Source of the DNA: Isoetes taiwanensis
Taxonomy: Eukaryota > Streptophyta > Lycopodiopsida > Isoetales > Isoetaceae
Direction: 5' to 3'
Assembly: GCA_021234155.1 (NCBI GenBank)
Contig: JAJEKV010000019.1
Location: 2,131,200-2,195,199 of the forward strand
Length of the DNA: 64,000 nt
Positions within the stretch are counted from its first letter, which is position 1. Each line of letters begins with the position of its first letter. The notes beneath the pieces are model-generated. The model had not been told where the DNA came from. It worked only from the letters and a program-made list of their open reading frames with translations, and made no database searches. The position numbers were made by a program, and so were the translations under genes. Shown here one piece after another: positions 54,420 through 64,000 of the stretch.

Positions 54420-57237
54420 CCCCGTGTGAATATGCACCCAAACTAAAGGGGTTCAAAGGGGATTTTAATTTAAATGTGTCAAATGCAATGGTTTGTGTTA
54501 ATAATATTAATGGTAGTTGTGTGTTAATGGTTTGTGTTAACTAAAAAAAATTTTGGCCTTCGGGGGCCTTAAGGATATTGTAAGGGGGTATACATGTAGA
54601 CATTACCTAATACTCTAATGATGGATGAAGGGCACTAAGAAATCCATAAATGCATGTAACAATTTTAGAAACACTTTTGCATGTAATATTGTGCAAAGTT
54701 GCTTGTTAATGCAACTACAAGGCATTCTCACATGTTTTGAAAAACATAAGATGCACCACTTCCCATTGTACATCCACTTTTGAACAATAGACAAATAGAT
54801 TAATACAAAATGTCAGCGGATCGAAACAACAAAAAAAGTGAGCATATACTAGGAATTACCAATCTTTCTTGTACCGGTTCCATTTTAGGTCTTCTTTGTA
54901 ACCATTGCACAAGTTTTGTAAAAGTTTGGACTTAGCTATCCCAGAACTCTATGCTCCAACTCTATGCTCCATCGGGCTGTCCAAGCCATATCAAGAATGC
55001 AACGGACACGATCCCTCGGTCGGTGATCTCCGCGCCATAGAATTCATCCACTTTTTCACCATTACGGTAGAAATTTGAATGTTGGAGTGTAAGCGTATGT
55101 CCTTTGTTTCTTACGGACATTCATCGATGTCGGCATTAATGAATGAAGTTGATGGATGGTCATTGCTAAGATTGCAAAATGTCGGAAGCGGTTGTTTGCG
55201 AGATATAACACCTATTCGTTCAAGCATGCATAAGCCAACATCAAAAAGCAAAACCTCTAATCACAAAATTGAAAAGAAAGGTCATACCAACATGCTCCAT
55301 AGCTCACTACGGCTGCACAAGTTTCATCTTTGTCGAGAAATTATTCCAACAACACGAGAATTATAACAAACAATGCCTTCCTTTACCCAACTTTAAGGAG
55401 CAATATTTTCAATTTCACATCACCTTTACTCGCAACCAAACAACGATAAAATAATTTGTCAAAAATGAAGATATGTGAGATTTTTACTCGTATAGAGGAG
55501 GATATCATCATTAAGCAATAAAATAATGCCTAAGCCCGAAGGTGCAAATTCCACCTACTCATGGAAAGCGAAATTCAAAGCTTCTAGTTCTATATATATG
55601 GGAACAAATGATGCCTTTGGAGCATACTAAAGATGCTAGAAGTCATCAAATTGTATATTCGAGAGACATATGTATGTTGCATTAAGCTTGGGGTCAAAGC
55701 TATTCCCTTCCATCCCGAGGTATTAATTTGTTGTATACGGATGTATCCAAAAGACTTTAAGAAGTTGAGCTTTCTCATTTTTTCCGTAATTTTTACTAGA
55801 AAAGGCTGTTGTGCACTTACCGGTTGCTGGATAAGGCTGCTAAGCTCAGAGTCATTGTGAGCACTAACAAGATTTCCATTTAAGTTAATGGGCAGTGGCA
55901 CTCCTGTGCCCTCTAATCCTCCTCTCCGGCTCTTATTCTTGCTAGGACGAGCATCTTACGCCATCGCAATCCACGAAACTCAATTATCCCTCAGAAAGCT
56001 AACTTTAGTTTGCAAGCAGCAGGGAGGATGATGAGGAATCGAATGCTGGGTCGGAAGAAAATGGGCGTTCCTGTGGTCTGCTTGGAGAGTTTAGGCCTGG
56101 GATTATCAGCAAATGAGGGATAGCAAGAAAGTGAGAGCAATTTTGGGTGCAGTTGTTGGGTCTTAACGCAAAGCGGATCTAAGTGTTCTAGCGAGGGGAG
56201 CCGAGAATCCAAAAGCCAGGGCAATATAGCTATGTCTAGACTTTGCAGTGAACCCATCTAATGAAAGGCTTGAAACTCACCACAGAAATCATAGAATTAA
56301 AAAAAGGGCCCTGCAAGTGGCTAGCCGATACTTATGAATGAGGCAGCTGTGGCCGATAGATTTGTCGTGTGCCAATAAGAACTTAAAACCATCGTGTTAC
56401 CTTCCTTCGCAAATCTTTGCATATACTTGAGGGGGATTGATTCATGATATCCCGGTTCATGTGCCATCGTCAAAACCCGGTTCTTTGATCCGGGTTACGT
56501 TGTACCAGGGTCATTTGAGCATATTTACATTTCTTTCTTGCGAGAAAGAATCAAAGAAAAAGAATATGTATGCATGGGAAGAAAGATTGTGGATCTGCCA
56601 TACAGAAACAATTTACACCCAAACCCAGATTCAAAACCCGGCAAACAATCTGCGAGGGTAGATTGTAATGTGGCACCTGAGATTCTGCACGTTGGTTGGT
56701 GCAAGCCGATACCTACAAATAATCAAACAAAACTAGTATTAATCGTCTTTCGGGCCCTGCGTAGCTCTAGAAATCACGGGGTAAATAGAGAATGTTGCAC
56801 CTGCTCGATATGGCCTTAGGAAAATATACAACCCATTCTCCTATGCGTGGAAGAGGACTAAAGGTCCTGCGCATGCATGCCGGACCTGAGAATCAAGAGA
56901 GTTCTCTGCGCAGCTGACTCCAAGTAAGTAGCTGCCATCATCGATTCCACAAACCCTAATCGTGCCCTAATTCCGGCTGTCTCGAATCTCATGAGAAAAG
57001 GGTTTTTATTATAAGCCCTTGGATTTTTTGAATTAAAAGAGGGCTTTCTTTGTAAGCCCTCTGATCTTAACCATTGAGGAGGATGGAACAAAAATTGCAC
57101 AAATTGCATGCAAAAACTTGGTGCACTCTAGATGTACTGATTAGTATGCCTCGTGCAATACGCCCATGAAATCATATGAAAACCATGTCAAAAAGCGTAT
57201 AAAATCACAAAAAAAAACCCCTGTTATTATGCTACAT
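54420..57237 (-). mobile_element. Candidate long element X (copy 3), ends only
   Basis: At 57117-57237 the minus strand carries the X left end (ATGTAGCATAATAACAGGGG, then GTACATCTAGAGTGCACCA at the expected distance). At 54420-54588 the minus strand carries the X right end (CCTTAAGGCCCCCGAAGGCC-type, ACACAAACCATTAACA, GTGCATATTCACACGGGG). Orientation and order fit a single 2.8-kb element. The 2.5 kb between them does not match copies 1 and 2 and contains gene-like DNA, including GATTAGGGTTTGTGGAATCG followed by an ATG. Two unrelated fragments in matching orientation remain possible. Confidence 0.5.
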
Positions 57238-57251
57238 ATTGAAGCTCGATT

Positions 57252-57780
57252 CTCTGGGCGTAAGATTTCGGGAAGAATGGATTGAATAAATTTCTGCTCC
57301 GATGAGATTAGAAGGTGCGGGAGTAAGAGTCTTTGAAGAGGCAGGGAGTAAGGCTGGGAAGTCGTTCCATACATAGGCTTTGAGCAGCGGAATCCTATAT
57401 AACAGTATTTGGCGAGTCCCAAGCATAAGCAGAGTGATCATCCATTCCATGCTTCCGTTTTTGAATACTTTGCCCGGACTCAAGAATGAAGATTATCGCC
57501 ACTTTTTAAAATAATCATCCACGCTATAAAGCTATGATTCATCTTGTATGGATCGTTGTGTGCTATTATTTGAAATGATGATAATGGCACGGCCCGAATA
57601 TTACTTCTGAACCGATTTATTCCTCCGCATTGATCAGCTTTGTGCTTAGTTGTATTACGAATCCGACCCTGAGGGATTGAATTAACTTGGAATCTGATTT
57701 CAAAGTTCTTACCTTTCTTGTGCGACCCGGATCGTTTGGATCGGGACTCGGCCGGTTTTGGCGAAGAGATCATTGCAGGG
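57252..57780 (-). pseudogene. Gene-like exons truncated by element X end
   Basis: On the minus strand ATG at 57771-57773 opens MISSPKPAESRSKRSGSHKK, followed by GGTAAGAA, a good 5' splice site. Downstream (57480-57250) a second coding-like stretch contains WNDFPALLPASSKTLTPAPS and ends where the X left end begins. The Ser/Lys/Arg-rich start resembles a nuclear or organelle-targeted protein. No family is recognised. The X end may have interrupted the gene. Confidence 0.3.
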
Positions 57781-58264
57781 GCCTTTGCAAGGACCTGCCG
57801 GAAATGCCACCAAAAGTCATTGTTTCGCCATATTTGCCATTTCGCTCTGTCTTTTAGCCCTACGTTGATAAGCTAAGCTCACGAGTTTTGAAATAAGTTA
57901 GCATTTGGGTTTATATAGGAGCTCAAGGAAATCCGGTACAGTGCCAACAATTCTCCTAGCCAATCGTTGCCTTGGTTTAGGATCTTCGGTCGACGCCATG
58001 GCTGCCTCACTGGAGCAGAGGTGCTTATGTACTTTCGTAGGTTTTTTTTTTATTCCTTTATCCCCCTTCCTTGGGATTAGAAGTTTCATGAAACTATTTT
58101 CTTAGGCCCATTCTGCCTCCTGAGTGAAGGAAAAGCTTCTCTTGTTTAATTATTTATTGTGTAAGTAATTAATTAATTATATTATTAAGCTATTTAATTA
58201 TATTATTTAATTAATTATATTTATTAATTGTCGAACTTTAGTTTAGCCATGGAACCCCTCCTCC

Positions 58265-58625
58265 CTCCGTTCTTTTGTCATGTTCCCCTTTAGTACATTC
58301 CCCTTTAGTTGTTTTTGGCTTTCCCTCCCCTTCCCCCCTCTCCCCTTCCCCTTCTCCTCTTCCCCCTCCTCTTGCCCCCTTGCCCACCTCCCCTTGCCCC
58401 TCCTCTTGCCCCTCCTCTTGCCCCCTTGCCCCTTTATTTATTATTTTGGAAAGGGTGGGGGAGACCCTTGCCCCCCTTTGCCCCAACCTCTCCTCTTTTG
58501 CCCCTTTTGCTCTTCTCTACCCTCCCTCCTCGTTTGCCTCTTTGCTCTCTCTCTCCCCCTGCCCCTTCCCTCCCCCCTCCCCTTTTCCCTCCTCCTTCTT
58601 CCAACATATCCCCTCCCCTGAGATT
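58265..58625 (+). repeat. Polypyrimidine tract (CCCCT/TTCCC), about 360 bp
   Basis: Almost pure C and T on the plus strand, with CCCCTCCTCTTGCCCCTCCT type internal repeats. The Pro/Leu/Ser-rich translations are artefacts. It ends immediately to the left of the copy B inverted repeat. Confidence 0.9.
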
Positions 58626-58662
58626 CGAGAAAAATTCCCAAAATTCCCAAAATTCGAGATTT

Positions 58663-58685
58663 GTCCCACTTTAATTAAATACGAC
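58663..58685 (+). repeat. Left terminal inverted repeat of copy B
   Basis: Begins GTCCCACTTTAATTAAAT and is the exact reverse complement of 51965-51987. Confidence 0.8.
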
Positions 58686-59076
58686 TTGGATATCATTAGT
58701 TGGATTCATAACTCATAGCCAGGGAGCAGTGCATCATGGCCATTTCACATTAGAGTTATGGGGTGATGGCCCGGACTTCCATGTTGGTAGCATTACAAAA
58801 GCTTTGCGTAGTTTGGAGCATGGTTTTGATGGAGATGTGCATTCTTCTCGGTTCTCTTCAAGGCTTTGCACAATATTGCTCCCATGAAACTAGAGGATTT
58901 GGCCATAGGAAGGATAAATGGGTCAGCGCTTGCAATTCATGAGAACCCAATACCGAGGCAGAGACTACCTAATAAGCTGCTCTTGCAACTTGATAATTGT
59001 GCTGGCTAGAATAAAAATAGATACTTATTTGCGTACTTGTCATATCTTACATGGGTTGAAGTGTTCGAAATAGTCT

Positions 59077-59496
59077 ATGTTGATGCTTGGCCACATTCGT
59101 GAAGACATTGATGCAATGTTTGGGCATTATAGGATCAAATTGCAAAAAAATGATGTCACCATCTATCCGAGACTTTTGGAGATATTTAAGCAGTGTTCTT
59201 CACCTCCTCCTATTGGTTCATCGATACAAGAAGTCCCCGACTGGAAAGAGTTTATAGAGGGTTATGCTCGTGAAGACCTTATTGGACATAGTGCTCCTTT
59301 GCAATTTAGGTGTTGGGTAAAAAATGTAAAGCCAATAATGCAGTATAAGATGAGGGCTGGAGATTCTATGTGGAAACTGGAAGATACGGATATATTGATT
59401 TGGAAAGAGGATATGAGAGGTGAACCAATGGTGCCAACGGGAGAACCTAAGGCAGTGAAGGATTGTGAGCGAACTATGGAAGAATGGAATATATAA
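59077..59496 (+). pseudogene. C-terminal transposase-like ORF fragment, copy B
   Basis: A 139-codon frame beginning in LMLGHIREDIDAMFG, continuing through EVPDWKEFIEGYAREDL and CWVKNVKPIMQYKM to a stop. Compared with copy C it lacks a short KAMKPLEEVKD-encoding stretch (about 18 bases). It is out of frame with the upstream DNC..NKNR block in all copies, so the Met is not a true start. Confidence 0.7.
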
Positions 59497-60141
59497 AGTA
59501 CTGACGGAAATGCTTAGCATATAAACACATTGCACCAGAGAAGAGAGCATGCAACAAAGCCGTTGTAAAGTATTGAAGTGAAGTTCACACACTCTTGGGG
59601 AGTTTGGACACAAGCGAGATTGTTCTTAGAGAGGGTTGCGTACCTCAAAGTCGATAGAGGCTCGACCTTAGTCAATTCCAACCTGATAAGCAACTAATCC
59701 ACTTGATGACAGAGGACTCTGAACTAGGAGGAGGAGGAAGGGGAAGAACACTATGTTGGACCTAAAAATGAGCATCCCAAGTATTATGGACTTGCTCCAT
59801 ATGATCCCAAAATGGATCTGATGGATAATTAATATTTGATCGTGAGATCAAATGATGAAGATACTTATCCTATAAGATACCATTTCATGCATTTGTAGGG
59901 AAGCTAATAGCCCTAACAGAAATAAGGTGCATGTGGAATGTTGGTGCCCAATTAGTGGAAAAGGACCAATTACTAAAGAAGAATGCTATAAAGATTGTTT
60001 CAATAAGCAGTGGAGGTATGATGCAAGTGATCCGTCCCAATGGGTGGAAATAAGTTCCGTGTTGATCTCATGGAACCCCAAAGAAAAAACAAGTCTGATC
60101 TGAGAAAGGGGAACATGAAGCTTCTAATCTCTGTGAAGAAT

Positions 60142-61257
60142 ATGTAGCATAATAACAGGGGGTTTTCTTTGTGTTTTTGTACGCTTTTCACTAAGGTTTT
60201 TCTATGATTTCGTGATGTATTCAAATGGATGTACTAATGCGTACATCTAGAGTGCACCATTTCTGAGCCATTAATTTTAGCCTTTTTTTCCAATGGTCAA
60301 CAACCAAGCCCTTTTTTTGTGCGTGTGGTGCATAATGGTCAACAACCAATGGCTCACAACAAAAGCCCTCTTTTTGTGTGTGTGGTGCATAATGGACACA
60401 TGAAGGGCTTGAAGGGTGCATGCAGTGCAGTTTCCCCGCCGGCAACACATTTCTTATCATAACTTTTGATCCAGAGCTCTGTTTGAGATGATTTTTATTG
60501 CGTTGGAAAGCTCTCTCCGAGATCGTTTTGATAGTGTATGATATGGATATGTTTGGTTAAGCTATCTATGCTAAAACAGCAATTTTTCGGCCGGGTTTGG
60601 TAGGCTTTCACATCCTACCTGCTGATTAATACAGGATTGCGCTATTGGATATTGTTTTATGGCTCATTCCGAATGAAGCTTGCAAAAAATTACCATGCAT
60701 TTTTAGATTTTGAGGCAGTTATTAAGCAAATTCCAAGGCTTCTAGATCCTTGTGCTAACTAGCAGAAAAGTTTTCCACTTTGGTTTCTCCCCACAAGAAT
60801 CCATGGAGGCCAAAGGCTGCTGTTAAATTCCAGTTGAAAAATGTTTGTGTATGGGTGTTGCAATTATGACTTTCAGAATAATGGGATCAATCTGCTCTAA
60901 CTTTACGGTAGCTTTTACTTATGTTCTATTTGTTTTATTGTGATGAAATTCAAAAGCTACAGGTGATGAAAGCCTCAAATGGATTCTAATTTTTTTCTGG
61001 TTTGAATTCTAAAATTTTTGTCACCCCGGGGGGGGGACGTCCCTAAGGCCCCGAAGGGACCAAAAAAATTTTTTTGCAACACAAACCATTAACATCCAAC
61101 ATATAAAAATTAAATCCCCCAACACATAACAACCATTGACATTAACAACCAACACATAACTACCATTGACATAATTAACAAACCATTGGGTCCAACACAT
61201 TTAAATTAAAATCCCCCTTAAACCCCCTTTGGTTTGGGTGCATATTCACACGGGGGG
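60142..61257 (+). mobile_element. Element X, copy 2 (1.12 kb) inside copy B
   Basis: Copies A and C read GAAGAATAAAGTTCTATTG here without interruption; copy B reads GAAGAAT, then ATGTAGCATAATAACAGGGG and 1.1 kb, then GGGGTTCTATTG. This gives an empty site, and it shows no target duplication and a loss of about two to three bases. The content is the same as at 17865-19124, with a shorter internal minisatellite and poly-G run. No ORF, no evident inverted repeat and no Helitron-type hairpin/CTRR end. Confidence 0.9.
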
Positions 61258-61686
61258 TTCTATTGTCATTGGACAAGATAGTTGAAAAAAAAAAATAATA
61301 TACGAGAGTTAATTGAATGAAGGAATTACTTATGGTATAAATCTTATGAATTGCTTATGATGAATATACATATTGTGAGTTACATGTAATTCACTATGTG
61401 GAATATAGGCTTATAATTAACTAAGTCTTAACTTGTAGGTTATGACCTGTTAGAATTAAGATTGGTAATAAAAAATATTTATACACAATTCTACATGTGT
61501 TGAAATTGGGGTTATTACTATTTGTACATTTCAAATAGATGGAATAATTTCAAAAGGATGAAATCGTGATTTATTTGGTGCCATAGCTATTGATTGTTTG
61601 AGACTTAGTGGAATTGGCCCAAGTCTCGAACTTTTTTCTTTGTTCATTCTGATCATTCAAGACAAGTAAAACAGGTGAGAAAAGCC

Positions 61687-63608
61687 GATATCATTAGTTG
61701 GATTCATAACTCATAGCCAGGGAGCAGTGCATCATGGCCATTTCACATTAGAGTTATGGGGTGATGGCCCGGACTTCCATGTTGGTAGCATTACAAAAGC
61801 TTTGCGTAGTTTGGAGCATGGTTTTGATGGAGATGTGCATTCTTCTCGGTTCTCTTCAAGGCTTTGCACAATATTGCTCCCATGAAACTAGAGGATTTGG
61901 CCATAGGAAGGATAAATGGGTCAGCGCTTGCAATTCATGATAACCCAATACCGAGGCAGAGACTACCTAATAAGCTGCTCTTGCAACTTGATAATTGTGT
62001 TGGCTAGAATAAAAATAGATACTTATTTGCGTACTTGTCATATCTTACATGGGTTGAAGTGTTCGAAATAGTCTATGTTGATGCTTGGCCACATTCGTGA
62101 AGACATTGATGCAATGTTTGGGCATTATAGGATCAAATTGCAAAAAAATGATGTCACCATCTATCCGAGACTTTTGGAGATATTTAAGCAGTGTTCTTCA
62201 CCTCCTCCTATTGGTCCATCGATACAAGAAGTCCCCGACTGGAAAGAGTTTATAGAGGGTTATGCTCGTGAAGACCTTATTGGACATAGTGCTCCTTTGC
62301 AATTTAGGTGTTGGGTAAAAAATGTAAAGCCAATAATGCAGTATAAGATGAGGGTTGGAGATCCTATGTGGAAACTGGAAGATACGGATATATTGATTTG
62401 GAAAGAGGATATGAGAGGTGAACCAATGGTGCCAACGGGAGAACCTAAGGCTATGAAACCATTAGAGGAAGTGAAGGATTGTGAGCGAACTATGGAAGAA
62501 TGGAATATATAAAGTACTGACGGAAATGCTTAGCATATAAACACATTGCACCAGAGAAGAGAGCATGCAACAAAGCCGTTGTAAAGTATTGAAGTGAAGT
62601 TCACACACTCTTGGGGAGTTTGGACACAAGCGAGATTGTTCTTAGAGAGGGTTGCCTACCTCAAAGTCGATAGAGGCTCGACCTTAGTCAATTCCAACCT
62701 GATCAGTAGCTAATCCACTTGATGACAGAGGACTCTGAACTAGGAGGAGGAGGAAGGGGAAGAACACTATGTTGGACCTAAAAATGAGCATCCCAAGTAT
62801 TATGGACTTGCTCCATATGATCCCAAAATGGATCTGATGGATAATTAATATTTGATCGTGAGACCAAATGATGAAGATACTTATTCTATAAGATACCATC
62901 TCACGCATTTGTAGGGAAGCTAATAGCCCTAACATAAATAAGGTTCATGTGGAATGTTGGTGCCCAATTAGTGGAAAAGGACCAATTACTAAAGAAGAAT
63001 GCTATAAAGATTGTTTCAATAAGCAGTGGAGGTATGATGCAAGTGATCCGTCCGAATGGGTGGAAATAAGTTCCGTGTTGATCTCATGGAACCCCAAAGA
63101 AAAAACAAGTCTGATCCGAGAAAGGGGAACATGAAGCTTCTAATCTCTGTGAAGAATAAAGTTCTATTGTCATTGGACAAGATAGTTGAAAAAAGAAAAT
63201 AATATACGAGAGTTAATTGAATGAAGGATATTAGAACTCCCGAGTTCCATTACTTATGGTATAAATCTTATGAATTGCTTATGATGAATATACATATTGT
63301 GAGTTACATGTAATTTACTATGTGGAATATAGGCTTATAATTAACTAAGTGTTAACTTGTAGGTTATGACCTGTTAGAATTGAGATTGGTAATAAAAAAT
63401 ATTTATACACAATTCTACATGTGTTGAAATTGGGGTTATTACTATTTGTACATTTCAAATAGATGGAATAATTTCAAAAGAATGAAATCGTGATTTATTT
63501 GGTGCCATAGCTATTGATTGTTTGAGACTTAGTGGAATTGGCCCAAGTCTCGAACTTTTTTCTTTGTTCATTCTGATCATTCAAGACAAGTAAAACAGGT
63601 GAGAAAAG
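61687..63608 (+). mobile_element. DDE-like transposon, copy C (tandem with B)
   Basis: The copy begins at ..GATATCATTAGTTGG, directly fused to the right end of copy B, and ends at GTGAGAAAAG (63608), just short of where the right inverted repeat should be. The coding remnants match copy B closely, with the same TAG after DNCVG and the same frameshift before GHIREDIDAMF. A 145-codon fragment runs at 62075-62512 and a Cys-rich tail (VECWCP..EECYKDCF) at 62949-63134. Element X is absent. Both inverted repeats are missing here. Confidence 0.8.
62075..62512 (+). pseudogene. C-terminal transposase-like ORF fragment, copy C
   Basis: A 145-codon frame with LMLGHIREDIDAMFGHY, EVPDWKEFIEGY and MWKLEDTDILIWKEDMRGEP stretches. 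It is the longest surviving frame of the family here, but begins after the family's shared frameshift, so it is a remnant. The same stretch in copy A (50426-50698) stops early after a frameshift near IMRL. Confidence 0.7.
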
Positions 63609-64000
63609 GGCAGTTCCAATAACCATGCTAGACATAATTAACAGCAAAATTTTGGAGTTTTCGAAATTTTAAGCACCATGAAATTTCGCCCTAATTTAAC
63701 AGAGTTTTAAAAAGCGAAAAACTCAGTCGACGTCGTGTCAGATGTTTTGGGCGGCGCCGCCTCCGCACTCTGGTTACGCACATCTGCTCACTATGCTCAC
63801 TCTGCTTACGCACATCACTTCTCCTCACAGCATAGATAGAACTGAGGTTCAAAAGATTGAGCCCCGATTGAGATCACAGCGGGTAGAAGTTAAAGGAAAA
63901 AGCCCCAATCGGTGAGATAGGTTGGGCATGAATTTGAACAAAAGGCAAAGCAACTGGAGAACTGATCTGAGCAAAAAACAGGGAACGGGGAAGGAAAAAT
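63609..64000. other. Right-edge sequence, no gene assigned
   Basis: GC-richer DNA with GGCGGCGCCGCC near 63750 and a TACGCACATC..CTCACT.TGCT duplication at about 63774-63820. It could be the start of a gene running off the window, but no frame is convincing. Confidence 0.35.

Larger units (their letters stand above)
58663..61690 (+). mobile_element. DDE-like transposon, copy B (interrupted by element X)
   Basis: The left 23-bp inverted repeat (58663-58685) is followed by coding remnants in order: FTLELWGDGPDFHVGSITK near 58745-58800, FKALHNIAPMKLEDLAIGR at 58857-58913, KLLLQLDNCAG then TAG (59007-59009) then NKNRYLFAYLS, and LMLGHIREDIDAMFGHYRI from 59080. Later come YYGLAPYDPKMDLMDN and VECWCPISGKGPITKEECYK. 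The DNC..NKNR and GH..EDIDAMF blocks suggest an RNase H-fold transposase of the DUF7869-like group. Element X splits it at 60142-61257. Its right inverted repeat is missing because it joins copy C. Confidence 0.8.

Noticed and set aside
58238-58718. Pro/Leu/Ser-rich ORFs of 113-147 codons
   Set aside because: They follow from the polypyrimidine tract; no domain and all frames are open.
60142-61257. Element X as a canonical Helitron
   Set aside because: No TC start, no 3' hairpin followed by CTRR, and loss of bases at the target; the absence of a target duplication alone is not enough.

Overview
The window looks like nuclear DNA from a land plant with a large, repeat-rich genome. It is AT-rich with sparse genes, long pyrimidine-rich leaders, GT-AG introns and much decayed transposon DNA. 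Two intronless M32 (carboxypeptidase Taq family) genes, many LINE fragments and two DDE-like transposon families would fit a fern or another non-angiosperm lineage. The lineage is an inference from family memory, not something the sequence proves.

Layout. 1-2.0 kb: two LINE reverse-transcriptase remnants head to head, the longer ending in a microsatellite tail. 2.1-3.8 kb: an intact M32 metallocarboxypeptidase with a targeting-like N-terminus, minus strand. 3.8-28 kb: mostly non-coding, with two Helitron-like 3' termini, a perfect 29-bp foldback, several direct duplications, GT-rich satellite-like DNA carrying an inserted repeat (called element X here), a CpG-dense block, a roughly 550-bp-arm inverted repeat built from the 3' end of an unknown gene, and a degenerate minisatellite. 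28.1-31.1 kb: a second GT/CA array and a decayed transposase-like gene with SDG..QFK and HGKGEHDG motifs. 32.1-33 kb: an acidic-protein reading frame with a GGA expansion. 33.4-36.8 kb: a decayed minus-strand gene with an FCP1-like phosphatase domain, split by a 5'-truncated LINE with a 10-bp target-site duplication. 37-43 kb: one possible terminal exon and two further LINE fragments. 44.6-46.2 kb: a second intact M32 gene without the N-terminal extension. 46-53 kb: GA microsatellites, small repeats, transposon copy A and an array of palindromes. 54.4-57.2 kb: ends compatible with a long element X. 58.7-63.6 kb: transposon copies B and C in tandem, B split by element X.

The only two clearly intact genes are the M32 peptidases. 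They are probable paralogues with different predicted locations, one organellar and one probably cytosolic. The rest records layered transposition. The order at 58-63 kb can be read directly: an already dead transposon was duplicated in tandem through a 4-bp match between its ends, and element X later entered one copy. The strongest candidates for undescribed biology are element X (shared ends, no visible inverted repeats or target duplication), the DDE-like element with 23-bp inverted repeats and shared dead ORFs, the gene-derived inverted repeat at 20.4-21.5 kb and the palindrome array at 52.7-53.0 kb.
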